Below, piece after piece: positions 48,209-60,358 of a DNA stretch of 64,000 nucleotides. This DNA comes from Clavelina lepadiformis (lineage: Eukaryota > Chordata > Ascidiacea > Aplousobranchia > Clavelinidae). The stretch lies in contig NC_135246.1 in assembly GCF_947623445.1 (NCBI RefSeq), forward strand, positions 13,003,856 through 13,067,855, read 5' to 3'. The notes beneath the pieces were generated by a model. It had not been told where the DNA came from, searched no databases, and worked only from the letters and a program-made list of their open reading frames with translations. The number at the start of each line of letters is the position of its first letter. Position 1 is the stretch's first letter. Both the position numbers and the translations under genes were made by a program.

Positions 48209-49112
48209 TAGGGTTGCCATACGTCCGGATTTCCCCGGACATGTCCGGAATTTTAGTGTTCAAAGTGCGTCCGGGGGGAAATGCTAAAATATGCTTAAAT
48301 GTCCGGAATTTCACCCCATTCGTCTAGTTTCCGCCCATTAAAATGGTCCAGAGTACGGGAATTTCTTCCCATTGTAATGGTTGAAAGTATGCCTTTCTAA
48401 CCCTAGAGTAAGATATATGCCTTTGGAATGGGGAGAATTTTACTTCGGCATTATTTCCGCCCATTAAAATGGACCTGCTTTCAGAAACGCGGTTTCCCAC
48501 AAACGATATTTCTGCCGAAGTAAACATCTCCCCATTCCAAATGCACATTTCTTACTCTATAGTAAGAAAGGCATACTTCCTGCCATTCGAATGGGAGAAT
48601 ATTACCGCATTTCCACCCATTTTAATGGGCGGAGAGCAGACGAATCGGATGGGAATTTTTTAAAATTGTTTGTTGCGTTACGGGTAATAATTTCATTGTT
48701 ACGTCATAAAGGACAATACAGCGCTCTATTTGGGATACAATCATACATGGATGAGTGGAGCTGAGCTAGTAGCTGAAGGCCTTATATCTTGGTCGATATT
48801 GCAAAATTTAGAACATGTCTGAAACGATAAGAGCGTATATTCGCTGAAGAAAATTATAAAGCAGTGAAAGCAGTAGAAAAATAGCTCAACAAGAAGTCTG
48901 TTGCAGACCAAATTAGAATACCAAGGAAATTGTCGTTTGTTTAATTCTTAATGATTTCGAAGTGGGCCGCGGGTTTTGTTCGCACCGTCAAGGTGGGGCA
49001 TTGCTAGTGTGACGTCATATTGACAGACAATGTGTTTATAACTCATTTTAAAAACCGCTAGTGGGCACCAAAGAGTGTCCGGATTTTAGGCCCCGAAAAT
49101 ATGGTAACCCTA
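48209..49112. mobile_element. Non-autonomous hAT element with internal palindrome
   Basis: Ends TAGGGTTGCCATACGTCCGG and, inverted, TAGGGTTACCATATTTTCGG. Flanks CTAGGACT (48201-48208) and CTAGGTCA (49113-49120) match at the first five of eight bases, a weak duplication. GTCCGG repeats occur in both subterminal regions. The interior holds the large palindrome listed separately. Confidence 0.75.
48325..48632. repeat. Large imperfect palindrome inside the hAT
   Basis: A left arm (about 48325-48450) and right arm (about 48512-48632) are inverted copies of about 120 bp. Shared blocks include TGCCGAAGTAAA, CTCCCCATTCCAAA, TTACTCTA, GAAAGGCATACTT and CCATTTTAATGGGCGG. The spacer of about 60 bp contains an extra CGCCCATTAAAATGG. 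A transcript would fold into a long hairpin. It may be a separate MITE inserted in the hAT. Confidence 0.85.
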
Positions 49113-49120
49113 CTAGGTCA

Positions 49121-50022
49121 TGTTTCGCGAGCGGCACCACGCGGTAAGAAATCTGTTGACGGTCATCTCCAAAACCTTTTTGTAGGAGAGGGAGAGCGAC
49201 ATCACGCGGTAAAAACATCTTGGGTTTGTAGTGAAAAGGGAGTAGTCTAAGTCTGGTAGTTGTTGTAATCTAGTTTGTAATAGATTGCAAAATCTAGTTT
49301 GCAATAACATTATTGAAAGAAAAGATTAACCATTGCAAACAAAACGTTTCGCGTTGTAATAAAGTCATGCGAGTGCGTTATCCAATCCTTTAAATTCGCT
49401 TAAATAAGAACAAAAAAAAGCAAAACGCCTGGAAAGGATGAGGACGTTTCATGCTGAAACGCATTATGTCAAGAATTGTCTGATAACGTTTTGCACAATC
49501 TTTGTAAAAGAAAGACATGTTTTAGGCAAGTCAAGACTTGTCTGATAGAACCTATCGCATAATCTTTGTAAATTAAAAGTTATACGGGGAAATTGTTTGA
49601 AGGGTGTATAATCGCTTGCATTTGGAATCACGAACCATCGTATCAGTAAACTCTAAACAAAACAACTCTCCAGCCAAGGTCCCAGCATTCAATGACACAC
49701 CATAATAAACTAAGCTATTTACAAGCCTATAAAACAAATTCATTTAAATTGGTTATAAACCTTAACAAGATTCAAAAATCTGATTTACGGTGTTTCAATA
49801 TTGATCAACGATTTTCACTAACCAATTAAACATGACATTTAAGACCACCAATAAAGTAGCTTTTGAACAAATCCAATGATGTTTATTTGGCTGAAGTTGC
49901 GTTGGAAGTGTCGGCTGAAATCTGTGAAGCAACACAGTAGATTACAACGTGAAAACGGATGTGTCTTGGAAATGACACATTTGGCTTGTCTTGATTTATT
50001 GAAAATTTGGAAATGGTTTTAC
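49121..50022. other. Gene-free stretch left of the SLC22-like exon
   Basis: AT-rich DNA with no recognised gene. The following exon of the SLC22-type relic was sought here on the minus strand and not found. Confidence 0.4.
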
Positions 50023-50211
50023 CTGTTTGTCTGCTTCCTTGGCACGTTGCCAAATTTTGTCAGTTACTTCTAGCTTATTGAAGCGGGCCACAAGCTTTGA
50101 AATCTTTATTCCTTGTTTGTCTTTTTTCTTGATAAAAAGCCATCTCGGCGATCCTGGGATAATAATCAAGGCGATTAAGAGGAAGGGTAGACCCAGAAGA
50201 GTAGAGACAAA
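50023..50211 (-). pseudogene. Orphan exon of an SLC22-type organic ion transporter
   Basis: A 63-codon phase-0 exon bounded by TTTACGTTTCAG| and ACAAACAG|GTAAAA. It encodes a transmembrane helix (FVSTLLGLPFLLIALIII) and then PGSPRWLFIKKK, the SLC22/organic-ion-transporter motif after helix 6 (usually PESPRWL; here Glu is Gly). The rest is a basic cytoplasmic loop. I found neither the preceding exon (51-54 kb) nor the following exon (down to the TLR) on this strand. A transporter could have introns longer than I searched, but the TLR fills 43.3-46.7 kb and transposons fill 48-49 and 52-53 kb. A relic of a broken or partly duplicated gene is most likely, although the splice sites and frame are intact. 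Confidence 0.65.
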
Positions 50212-51948
50212 CTGAAACGTAAAAAAGTTATTTACTAAATTCGCCGAATAGCATTGCAAAAGCAACTTTCCATTGCTTTAATATGCGCTTGAGGTATGCT
50301 CAAAAACCAACCCCCCAGTAATGTGAAATCCCCGCATAGTTTTTTGAAAACAGTTTTGGGAATTACTCGTTAACGAAACAAAATAGACTAATTCTGTTTA
50401 AATGAAATTTTGTTTTAATTGAAATTTTTCGGAATCAGGGTGTTTTTGCCTTTTTATAGAAATTTGGTTGAAAATTACTCCAGTTCCTTTTATAGCTTTG
50501 GAGATTTCTGTTCTTATATTTTAAAAAGTATTCAATGTTATCTAAATATTTTAAGAGCGTTTAGCTTGGAAGGTATCAGTTACTGATTAATTCTGCTCAT
50601 CCACAAAATGTTTGTAAAACAACTTTTATTAAAAAGTTTGCCCGTTTTTAGGAATGTTTACTGAATATTACATCGCGCAGTGGTAACAATTGAGAAAAAA
50701 AGGTAAAGGGAAGGATTGCAAACATTACAACAGTATTTTATATGTGGCACTCCTGTTCAAGCGAGGTAATTTATCTGAAGGTTATTAAAGAGAATTTAAG
50801 CTTGGTCAGCTATTGAAACGCAATATTCCAAAATGAAGTACAGTATCAGCATTTACAAAACAACCCATGACTCGTGACGTAACCGTCACACCACTGCAGT
50901 TATAACAACAGACCTTTTTAACAAGGATCCCGATATTAACTCCAACCCAGGATAATCCAACTTTCATGGCTTAGACATCTTAACTAATTATTTTTTGATA
51001 AATTGTTCAAGTTTATTCGATATAGTATACAATAATGCTCCTTTTCAGCGTTTCCCAAAAAACTGGGCGCTCTTCTAGAAGAACTACCGTTGATTCAGCC
51101 CATTGAGAACCATAAATTGTTATCTCCTTCGCTTTGAATCAAGCAAGGGGCCCACTACCCGGACTTGAGAGATGAAAAACCTGAGTGCCTTAAGGTTTTG
51201 GGTATCTTACGCTTCGTCACCACCGAACGTTGAAGCTTACATAACCTATACTGCACTTGATCTTCCAATGAGAGTCTCTAATATAGAGTAACCTGTATAG
51301 CTGGATCATAATAAAGGCAAAAATTCACTTGCAGCAGGATCGATAATACAACAAGTAAGCTGCCGGTACAAAGCACGGACCCACTTTTTTTAACCAGCAC
51401 GGAATACCGTTACCGTCGGTATTATTTTTGTGCAGTATTTTAGAATTGTTTTGAACAGTAGGCTACTTTCAAAGTACCGACTGCCACCTCTAGTCTTTAT
51501 ACCGCCGGATGGTATTGTTAGCGACATAACTGTTTTTAAACTACGAAGAAGTTGCATTGTTTATGCTAATATCATACTAGAAAAATTCACATGGTTACAC
51601 CGCTTCTTCAGTAAAGATACACTCATTCATTGATCAGTGATCACTATTCACCGCCACGGCAATTATATCTTGCATCAAAATCGTTTGTAGGCTACTTCCA
51701 TTAATTACGCCGTAACCATAATGTATAATTAACTAAGCAAAATTTAGAAAAAAGCTAAATCATAAAGCTTTGTTTTCGTGTTCAAATATGCTTATTTTTC
51801 AGATGTGTTGTCTTTGGTCAATTGGGTTGATAAATTAGTTTATAGTAATTTCAACTTAACTCTACCTTTAGTGCCTTGTCACATGCCAATGCTGAGGCTG
51901 GATCCATTGTGATTGCACCCACGAAACTGCACCCAACGCAATTGCAAG
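50212..51948. other. Gene-free stretch right of the SLC22-like exon
   Basis: No further transporter exon was found on the minus strand. The short plus frame at 51430-51633 has no recognised motif. Around 51858-51930 a possible minus-strand exon (acceptor GGGTGCAG, donor AAAG|GTAGAG) encodes no known motif. Confidence 0.35.
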
Positions 51949-51950
51949 TA

Positions 51951-53053
51951 GGGGAGACCGGGGTTAGTTGAAAAATTGGAGTTTTAGTACTCCCCGAACA
52001 TCTTTGTAAATCTTTACTGCCGCTTAGTGATTGATAACACGTTTTTCTGTTTTTTACACTTTGAACTAAAATTCGAGCTTGTTGGTAAATATAGTGTAAC
52101 ATAGTGCTCTAGAGAGACAATTGAAAGTTCATTAGTCTATACTCTATATTGACCGTAGGTGCCATGGTACCAGAAAAGGCAGAGGCAATTAAATTACCTG
52201 GTTTAGTGGCTACATAAAAAGTAAGTTTTCTCTCCCATGTGCATACGGGGTTAGTTGGAAAATTTTGAATGGGGTTAGTTGGAATATGTAAAACCATATG
52301 AGTAAAAATTTCTTTTATTAATGCTTGATGGAATTCATATTTTTTACTTATTCAACCTCGTACAGTTAAGTTGGAACTTGTTATTTGATACAGATCGATA
52401 AATAGGCCTATCTACACTTTTTAATTGAAAATATGCGCGAGTATAAACGCAAAACTCGACGTGGATCTATGCCAGAGGTGACGAACCTGCGGCCCGCGGG
52501 CCGCATGCGGCCCGCCAAACAATTTTGTGCGGCCCACCAAACGATTTGACAAACGCCCATACATGCAAGGCATATAAGTTAGGACTTATAGGAATTAGGG
52601 TTGCCGTGCGGCCCGCTTACTCAGCTGTAACTACTGAAGTGGCCCGCGACAGCGAACGGGTTCGTCACCCCTGATCTACGCGGATCAACGAAACGCTGTC
52701 AGCAGAAATTTGTCTTCCCTGTTGACTTGTCGGGCTACAATCCACAATAGATTGATTGACATTCAAAGAACAGACACTTTTGAATACTGTATATAACAGA
52801 TTGATATATTTTCCAACTAACCCCGTGTGGTTTTCCAACAAACTCCGGCTTCGGGGTTAGTTGAAAAATGTGACTGATGTCTGAAAAAATAAAGTTTGTG
52901 CGTAAACCTGTAACAATTTCTGGTCAGTCTTTTGTAATAAGTTGTAGACCAGCGTAGTCATTATGCCAGACTAGATAAAGGTTTCGAAGATCATTCTGAA
53001 TTTTGGTGGTTTAAATTTTCCTAAAATTTTTTCCAACTAACCCCGGTCTCCCC
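51951..53053. mobile_element. TA-flanked element with GGGGTTAGTTG repeats
   Basis: Ends GGGGAGACCGGGGTTAGTTG in inverted orientation, flanked by TA on both sides. The motif GGGGTTAGTTGRAA recurs at least twice inside in each orientation (near 52246, 52268, 52815, 52853). No transposase motif was recognised in the minus frame at 52109-52297. It is interrupted by a small hAT at 52473-52673. TA flanks suggest Tc1/mariner-like or a related superfamily, but two bases are weak evidence. Confidence 0.8.
52473..52673. mobile_element. 201-bp hAT MITE nested in the TA-flanked element
   Basis: Ends CAGAGGTGACGAACCTGCGG and, inverted, CAGGGGTGACGAACCCGTTC. Flanks ATCTATGC (52465-52472) and ATCTACGC (52674-52681) form an 8-bp duplication with one mismatch. 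GGCCCGC blocks occur near both ends. Confidence 0.9.
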
Positions 53054-54642
53054 TATAGGCGAATGACCTCGGCCGGGAAAAAATTCTTTTAAAAAAAGAT
53101 ATTTGAGTGTGATTCCATACGATCAAGCCCTAAACTACATTCAAAAAAGTCTGTTCGTAATGCATGTAAGATATTACGACTGGACTTTGCAAATAATGAA
53201 ACTCATTGGGAACAAGGTTATTAAAAAGCTAACAAATTTGTGGAAATTGCAGCCCGTGATTTTGTGCATAGCCTAATGGTGACTGTTTGTTGTGACAATT
53301 TACATCAAATTCATATCTTCTGTGAATTTTGCTTTTCAGTGCAGTTCAGCGAATTTCCGAATATCAACTAATTCTCTTACTTATTGCAAAAGCTTACGAG
53401 ACGTGTTCAAAAGTTGTCCGACTTTATTTTTTTCCGGCAAGTAGCAGCGCGTTATGTTGCGCGGGCAAAGTGTTTTTCTGCTGTTTTTCGGTCGTTTTCT
53501 CTGCTTCATGCCACGCGCTCAAAAGTGTAGTGCGCAGAGGTCGGATTAGTGATTTTATGTAGAATAACAGACTGCATTGAATAGAGATATTGCATTACGC
53601 TAATCTCAAAGCTTGGCGATAATCAAGCTAAAGATTAAACAGGTCTTTGTAAAAACTTATAACTAGTGTCGAGGCTACTTTCTAACAGAGAAAACAAGTT
53701 TCAGTACTTTCATGGGAAACAACTGACGTCATCAAGGTTAAAAAAATAAACAGTCTGTCAGCAATGCAAAATTAATGCTGACTTGTTTTTGAATCTTATC
53801 GCTTTCTACATCAAAAATGCATCATTATGTCAAACAGTCAATAAGAAATATTAACCCAACATTCTTCGTCGCTTTTGTGAAGCTGTTTTTGTATACGCAG
53901 CTAGAGCTTGCGTTTTCCGGTGGAGATTAGGATTAGACTTAAGTGGATGAGAAATCCGACCTTTGAAAACCATTTTTTAGTCAAAAAAACTTGAATAAAC
54001 TGTGTTTTTTTTATTTTTTACAAACTGATCTTCTCCTATGGCAAATACCTTTGTGGGATTTTTATGTTGCTGAAGTATTTATTGTTTTATATGTTGGGAA
54101 ATACCCTAAATTCGAATTGCAATCTTTTAGAAATTTAGGTTCTTTTGCCACGTGAAATTGGTTAATTCGATTCAGCATATATTGCTGTTGTAGGCTGCTC
54201 TGGGTTAAAACACCAAACCAGTAAAAATCTAAGTTCAATAACGAGACTATATTAGCTCATAGCCCCACCTACACGTTTATATGTCAAAATAAATAAATGT
54301 ACTAGTCATATAGGCTATTTTTGTTTTAAAAGTTTCAATTTTCGTCTAGTCAAGACAAATTTTATTTTAGAATCTCTCTGAATGTTTGGTTAATTATAGC
54401 CTAGGAATTTTGCTCTTCCTATCAATTTACCTGCTAACACGATTCAGGTTACATTCATCATACAGCACTGAACTAGCCTAGATTATACAGTACAGGCTAA
54501 GGCAGTTGGCCTGGTAGGCTTTATGGTATACGCTATATGTATGATTAACTGCAATAACTATATCGTATTTTTATGTGTAGGCTAACGTTTGATTGCGTTG
54601 GATCGTGTAGGCTCCCACCTATTTAAATATTTGGTGTACAAC
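53054..54642. other. Upstream region of the SLC35F gene
   Basis: Should contain the SLC35F promoter. The 77-residue plus frame at 53329-53562 lies in a locally GC-rich patch but has no known motif. TGACGTCA occurs near 53724. No transposon ends were recognised. Confidence 0.4.
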
Positions 54643-57600
54643 ATGGATAATCAGTCAGTGTCAGAGATCAACCAGGAAAGGACCTCAAATGTAAAATACT
54701 CCTGTGATGGAATTTTGTCCAAGATTGTTTCTTCTTTAAAGCCTATTTTTACATGGTAAGTTGATACCTCGACTGGAAAGTAGGGCAGTTTTTGACTAGA
54801 AATCGTGCATGTAAAGACGCAAATTTTGGGATAATGGTGTGCACTGAAGCCTAAATTCTTTGTTTATTTATTGGCGATCAAACAACCAGCTTTTTGTTTG
54901 TTTATCGTAAGCTTGAAGATAAAAAAGTTTGGAGTGCACATTAATGAATCTCATGCATGCAAGTGCCACACTTTCCAGTGTGGTCAAACTGCGCGCTAGC
55001 CTAGGCTACTTCAGGCTTGTGAACATTTCCTGATTTGCAAAAAATATCTTGAAATTACTAATACAACATTCCGACATATATGCACAGTAACAGTAAAGTA
55101 TAAACGTAATCTGAATTTGGAATGTTGTTTGATATAAGCTCTGTTTCCAAGTAAGTAAGTTACGCATCTAAAGTACATCACTGTAGCTCATGGAAAGTAA
55201 TATTGTGTGTGCCTATGCCAAGTTCTACGGTCTGGACATACTCGTTCGCAATTACATGAAATAATACCAACACAAGCACAAAATGTAGACTTGTGAGTTG
55301 TGACCATCAATCATCAGTCAACAAGAAATATTGTTGGTTTCCAACCAAAAATAAATTATGACATTGGTGTCACATTAGAATTGATTATTACTATTCAAAA
55401 TTGCCAATTGATGTTTCTTGCTAGCAAAAAGTTTGCAAATGTTTATCAAACCAATGCTTTACAAAAATGCATTGAAATTTATTTGACTTTTTCAGAAGAC
55501 TTTTTTTGTAATGGCAACCGCCCTTCTCTAAAAGTACTGATCTCAGCAAGATATCATGACACCTAACTCACCTAACTCACCAATACACAATTACTCTTCA
55601 TTCAATTTTTCTTTTCTTTTTCTCTTGTTTATCATATGGAATAGAACAAAAGATTATTTCCTATAATTCTATCGTTTTTCTAGTTGGTGTCAAAAGGGTC
55701 CAAACAATTTAAACCAAATGCAACTTATTTTCTACATTTAAGGCTCTATAAACTTGCTCAGTGGGTGGCCTTGATCTACTGTACATTCTTCTCATTAATG
55801 TTTCTAACTACACTCATGGGTAGCTTGGAGATGACCGCAAAGCCTGCAGCTCTGCACAGTAAAGTATATTGTTCTAAAGATAAACAATAGAGAAGAGTAA
55901 TGATGCTTGATGAAGTCAGCATTGAAATAGTATGCTAAAATCAGTGTTTGAGGAAATTTGGGGGGAATTGGTGTAACTATTTATCATGTAATGGGATGTG
56001 CAGTTGTGCACTACTTTATTTTGATTCATTTCTGTTAATGGACTAGCACTGGTTTGGTAGAGTTGCAGCATAACTCATGCTTACCTGAACAAGTTTTGAA
56101 CTCATCTTTCAATTTGGGCATGGTGCCTCATACGTTCTCGACGAATGTAGGATTGATTTATGTTCAGTTCCTCAACATTCTTTCCAAGTGCTCTAGAGGT
56201 TTTTGTGAGCACAAATACAGCCTTTCTGTCGGAAACTTTTGTCCGATCAAAGGCCTCTGTTAGTGAAGACGTGACTATGTTTCTTGTTGCTCTTTTAGCC
56301 TTCTTTTGACTGGGAGATCTAACTGTTCCAGAGGCACTAGCATTATCTTCAGATGACTCCTTATGACCACTACCGCTTGGCGATGACTTGAAAAATCACA
56401 AAATTTTACTGCTAATGTGCAACATCGATTTTACGAAAGCGAACAAATTTAACCCGGTTCTCGTTAAGTTTTCCAAACTTTCCAAATAAGGACCACCCTA
56501 TTATTCCGTCAAATGTATACATAATTTAAGATGAATTTAAAAGCATTAACACAGGAGCAATAAATTGAATAATTTGCAAACTGAATTCTCGCTTCTTCTT
56601 ATGATAAGGTTGTCATTGAAAATTGCCTCTTTGGATGGTAAATAAACGTTTTAAAAACAGCTTTTTTCACAGTGAGCCAGACTGCCAAATTCTAAAACTT
56701 TTGTGATTTATTTTCAGGAAAATTCTAAAACCAGTGTTATATGGACAAGTTCTGTCAGTCCTTATATGCGGGACTGCTATTACTAGCAATTACCTTTCAG
56801 AAGACAAAATTGAGATTCCATTGACTCAGAGTTTCATTAACTATGTTTTACTTTTTTTTACCTATACGATGATACTCTGTGTCAGAAAGAATGAAGATGG
56901 TAAACCTATTCTGTTTCAGGTAAACCAAACTTTCCCATTGTCGATGTTACATAAGTAAAACATGTATGTACCCAGGTACCACTGGTTGTTACGTGTTTTG
57001 TTTGTAGATGCATTTCTATGTGTTTTTCTTTAAACTCTCACATGCTTTGCTAAATGGAATATGTAATGTATAGAAGACAGTTATTTTGTATTAAACCTAC
57101 TTGTTTTAGGTCTTGCGGAAAAACTGGTGGAGGTATGCTTTGCTTTCAACCATTGACGTCGAAGCCAACTTTATGGTTGTTCTTGCCTATCAATACACAT
57201 CATTAACCAGTGTTCAGGTATAATGTTGTACGCTTTGGTCATATTTTAAAATTTTATCCAACTGCAATAATAAAAACTTTAAGTGGAGTTATCGTTTTAT
57301 TACAAAGTTTTGTTTGCTGAATTTCCAGCTGCTTGATTGCTTCGTCATTCCGGTTGTTATGCTCTTGTCCTACTTTCTTCTGAAAGTTCGTTACATACAT
57401 GTTCATTATATTGGTGTTACCATTGCATTGGTGGGAGTTGCTTGTATGGTTGGAGCTGATGTATTGGTAGGAAAGGGAGGTGTCGGTATGTTTTATAATA
57501 TCTTACTTGATATTTTCGATTAGCTGATATGCTAACTACTGACTTAGCTTTAAGTTGTTTGTTAATTTTTTGAAATGTGCTTGGTGGTTTGGTGTGGTTT

Positions 57601-60358
57601 CAGACACAAATATCGTGATATTATTTCATAATCTCAAAGCATATTTCATATCTATATTTATGTTATAGTATTACTGAAATTTGGTTCACTCAATCATGTT
57701 TAAATAAAATAATAGTATTAATAGAATTTAATTACCAGTAACTTACTTATTAATTCGTTGTTAAGCTAAGATGGCAAAATGCTTTTTGTAGGAAGCAACC
57801 CAGCATTGGGTGATATCCTCGTGTTAGCTGGGGCAGTTTGTTATGGAATTACTAACGTTTCTATGGAGTTTATATCAAAGAAGCACAACAATGGAAACAT
57901 TGAATATTTGGGAATGTACGGACTTTTTTGTCCACTGGTGTGTGGTATTCAAATGTAAGTTGGATATGCTTTGTACATTGCTATCAAGTTAAATAGACTG
58001 AGCTCAGCTAACTCAATTCAAGGAACTAATTTAACTGCCAGGTACTGTGAGTTATCTGTACCCAATGTTGCTAAAATTGGTGTCAAATAACCATGAAATT
58101 GTTACCATGCATTTTGATAGAAGATTCACGGAGTTACTTGATTTATCAAAACATTTTAAACCAAGCCAAGTCAAGTTAACGAGTTTTCACTGTGTAGGAT
58201 TTTGATCAGCATATGTTTACATCATATGATTATTATTGATAAGGCTCAAACCTGTTATGCCAGCATATGTTCGACTCTTAACCATTTCGGTTTAGTTTGT
58301 AAACAGAATTGATTTTGACCTTATTTCTGTGATTTTATTTTTAATTCCTAGGCTAATGCTATTTCTGCCTCGGTTTTCCAGCGTTTGCCGGTCAAACTGT
58401 ATTTTTTGCATACTTGGTACCACATTATCTGTTTAGTGTATTTTGGGTTATTGGAAATTTTAACTATTGTTTTAACTTAAATCAAAAATTTAGCATTCCT
58501 TTGAAGGGCAATACTGGAGCATGATAAATTGGCTGCAATTGTGTGGACACCCAAAGTTATACTATTGCTTGCTGGATTTGGTGTTTGTATGTATCTCTTG
58601 TATTCCTTCATGCCCATAGTTATGAAACTGAGCAGTGCAACTGCGGTGAATATATCCCTCCTCACTGCAGATTTGTATGCTTTGTTCAGCGGCTTGTTTT
58701 TATTTGGTTACAAAGTAAGTTGTGTATATTTTAATTATTACTACAATTTTTTGCGTCTTTTGTTAGTGAAATGAATATATGATATGTTTGATGTCATGCA
58801 TTATTTTTACTCTTAACAATATTTTATATTTTTGGATTCCAACAAGGAATTTCTGTATACACAGTCTTTCACTAACTTTTTTGTGCAAACAAAATTTTTT
58901 ATACATGTATAAACTGTATATATTATGAATAAATAGGCTAGTAAACATAGATCAGTTTTGGTAAAATAAATTTATTGTCAGTTTCTCTGTCCACTGCTTA
59001 AGTTTCTCATACAAAACCAAATGAACATGAGATTTGACAAAAAGAAGCAATACAATTGAAGGAATGTAAGATCAAGTAGTTTATCCTTAGATTGACTAAG
59101 GTTAACGTATTTTTAGAGATGTTAATAAACATTTTCCTGGCATCTAAAGAAAGAACAATGTGTCTTAAAATTTTTCAATCACAGCAGAACGTTACTTTCA
59201 GCAGCTTTACACAGCTTTATAGTTTGCGTTGGGTGTTTTTCTCTACAATATATTTCCCTTTTCTAGTTTTATCTTTTTGATCCCAATGTTTCACTTATCT
59301 TCTGCCTACCTACTATGTGTAATGCATGGGCAATAGGCATGGTGTTAAAAATAATGGGTAAATTGATAATTCTACTACACATATTGTTGTTCAAATTAAC
59401 TAATTATGCAAAATAGTAAATGTTTGTGGTGATGTTCAAACCTGTGCAGTTTAACTGAATGGTGAACTGATTAATTAAAAACGTTTTACAATGTCTGGCA
59501 CTATTCGCTTTCACAGAAGAAAGCTCATATTTATAAGCTCAAATTATTCTGTAATATAATTAGATAACGTTGGTTCATAATATTATGAGCTTGTGTTGAG
59601 TTGCAGCAGAATGAAAACTGCCAAGACATATCAGCAGTCGTTTATTACATCGCTGTTTTCACTGTTGTCTTTGAAAACACAGCGCATTAAAATTGTGTAC
59701 ACAATGTTACATAACGTTTTTGCAAACTGCATAAATGGTGATTTTTTTCTAAATAACCTTTCTGTGCAAGAACAGAATTTAGAACAATTCTGAGCATACT
59801 TTTTCCTTTTCTCAGGAAAGATACAGTCGCAAAGCAACTATGTACGATATACTGTATGTAGTAAAGTGTCTAACAATTTTTACGCAACTTCGATTTGGGC
59901 ACAATAAAATTTTCAATCCCAATGAATTCCAATATGAAATATAGACGATAGCCGTAAAAACAATTGTTTATCCTGAGGTAGTGTTAGCTAAAAAATGTGT
60001 GAGACAGAAAGGGTAAGAAACTAACGGTAGTTATTTCACTCGACCATCTGGCCAGCTTTAAAACAGTTAAGCAAATTCTATTGAAACAAAAAGTTAGCTT
60101 CAATTTGTCATACTGATTACCACCATACTTTTTGTTTTTCAGTTGTCACCATTATACATTGTATCCTTCGTCACCATTGTCATAGCATTAGTTATTTATA
60201 ATTCTATGCAACCAACTCATCGTAATGATGCGGTGCAACAACCATGTGACTCGAGCAGCATGAATTCACTAACTTTGCCTGCAAATGATGAAGCAGAACC
60301 CTTGAACCATGACCTTGGAACATGGTTTTCAAAAAGTAATTCTGCTGGTGAAGTATAA
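54643..60358 (+). CDS. SLC35F1/F2-type membrane transporter, 7 exons
   Basis: Ten-helix drug/metabolite-superfamily carrier of the SLC35F1/F2 group; vertebrate SLC35F2 imports queuosine-type nucleosides, while substrates of other members are poorly known. Exons 54643-54755, 56718-56919, 57110-57217, 57329-57485, 57792-57954, 58507-58714 and 60143-60358 join in frame to 388 residues. Conserved blocks in order are [118 protein letters not shown] and [19 protein letters not shown]. The soluble N-terminus (about 37 residues) and acidic C-terminus (after [10 protein letters not shown]) are cytosolic by family topology. Exon 6 acceptor TTTGAAG is pyrimidine-poor but the only one that keeps frame. 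Intron 1 contains an antisense relic ORF. F1 versus F2 cannot be resolved by eye. Confidence 0.93.
56102..56386 (-). pseudogene. Antisense relic exon in SLC35F intron 1
   Basis: A 95-codon open frame without a Met start runs from an acceptor-like TTTTTCAAG (56387) to TGA at 56102. It encodes a Ser-rich stretch, then [40 protein letters not shown] and [14 protein letters not shown]. From memory this resembles a protein repeatedly found in cnidarian and arthropod genomes next to transposon genes. The next bases, read with a one-base shift, give KDEFKTCS and then a good donor (TCAG|GTAAGC), so a one-base insertion seems to have broken an old exon. The function of that family is unknown to me. 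It is antisense to SLC35F and not part of it. Confidence 0.5.

Noticed and set aside
51858..51930. Possible minus-strand exon with acceptor and donor near the SLC22-like exon
   Set aside because: None of the three frames matches an SLC22 segment, and the exon edge touches a transposon end.
52109..52297. 62-residue minus frame inside the TA-flanked element as a transposase remnant
   Set aside because: No catalytic or DNA-binding motif; part of it is the GGGGTTAGTTG repeat itself.
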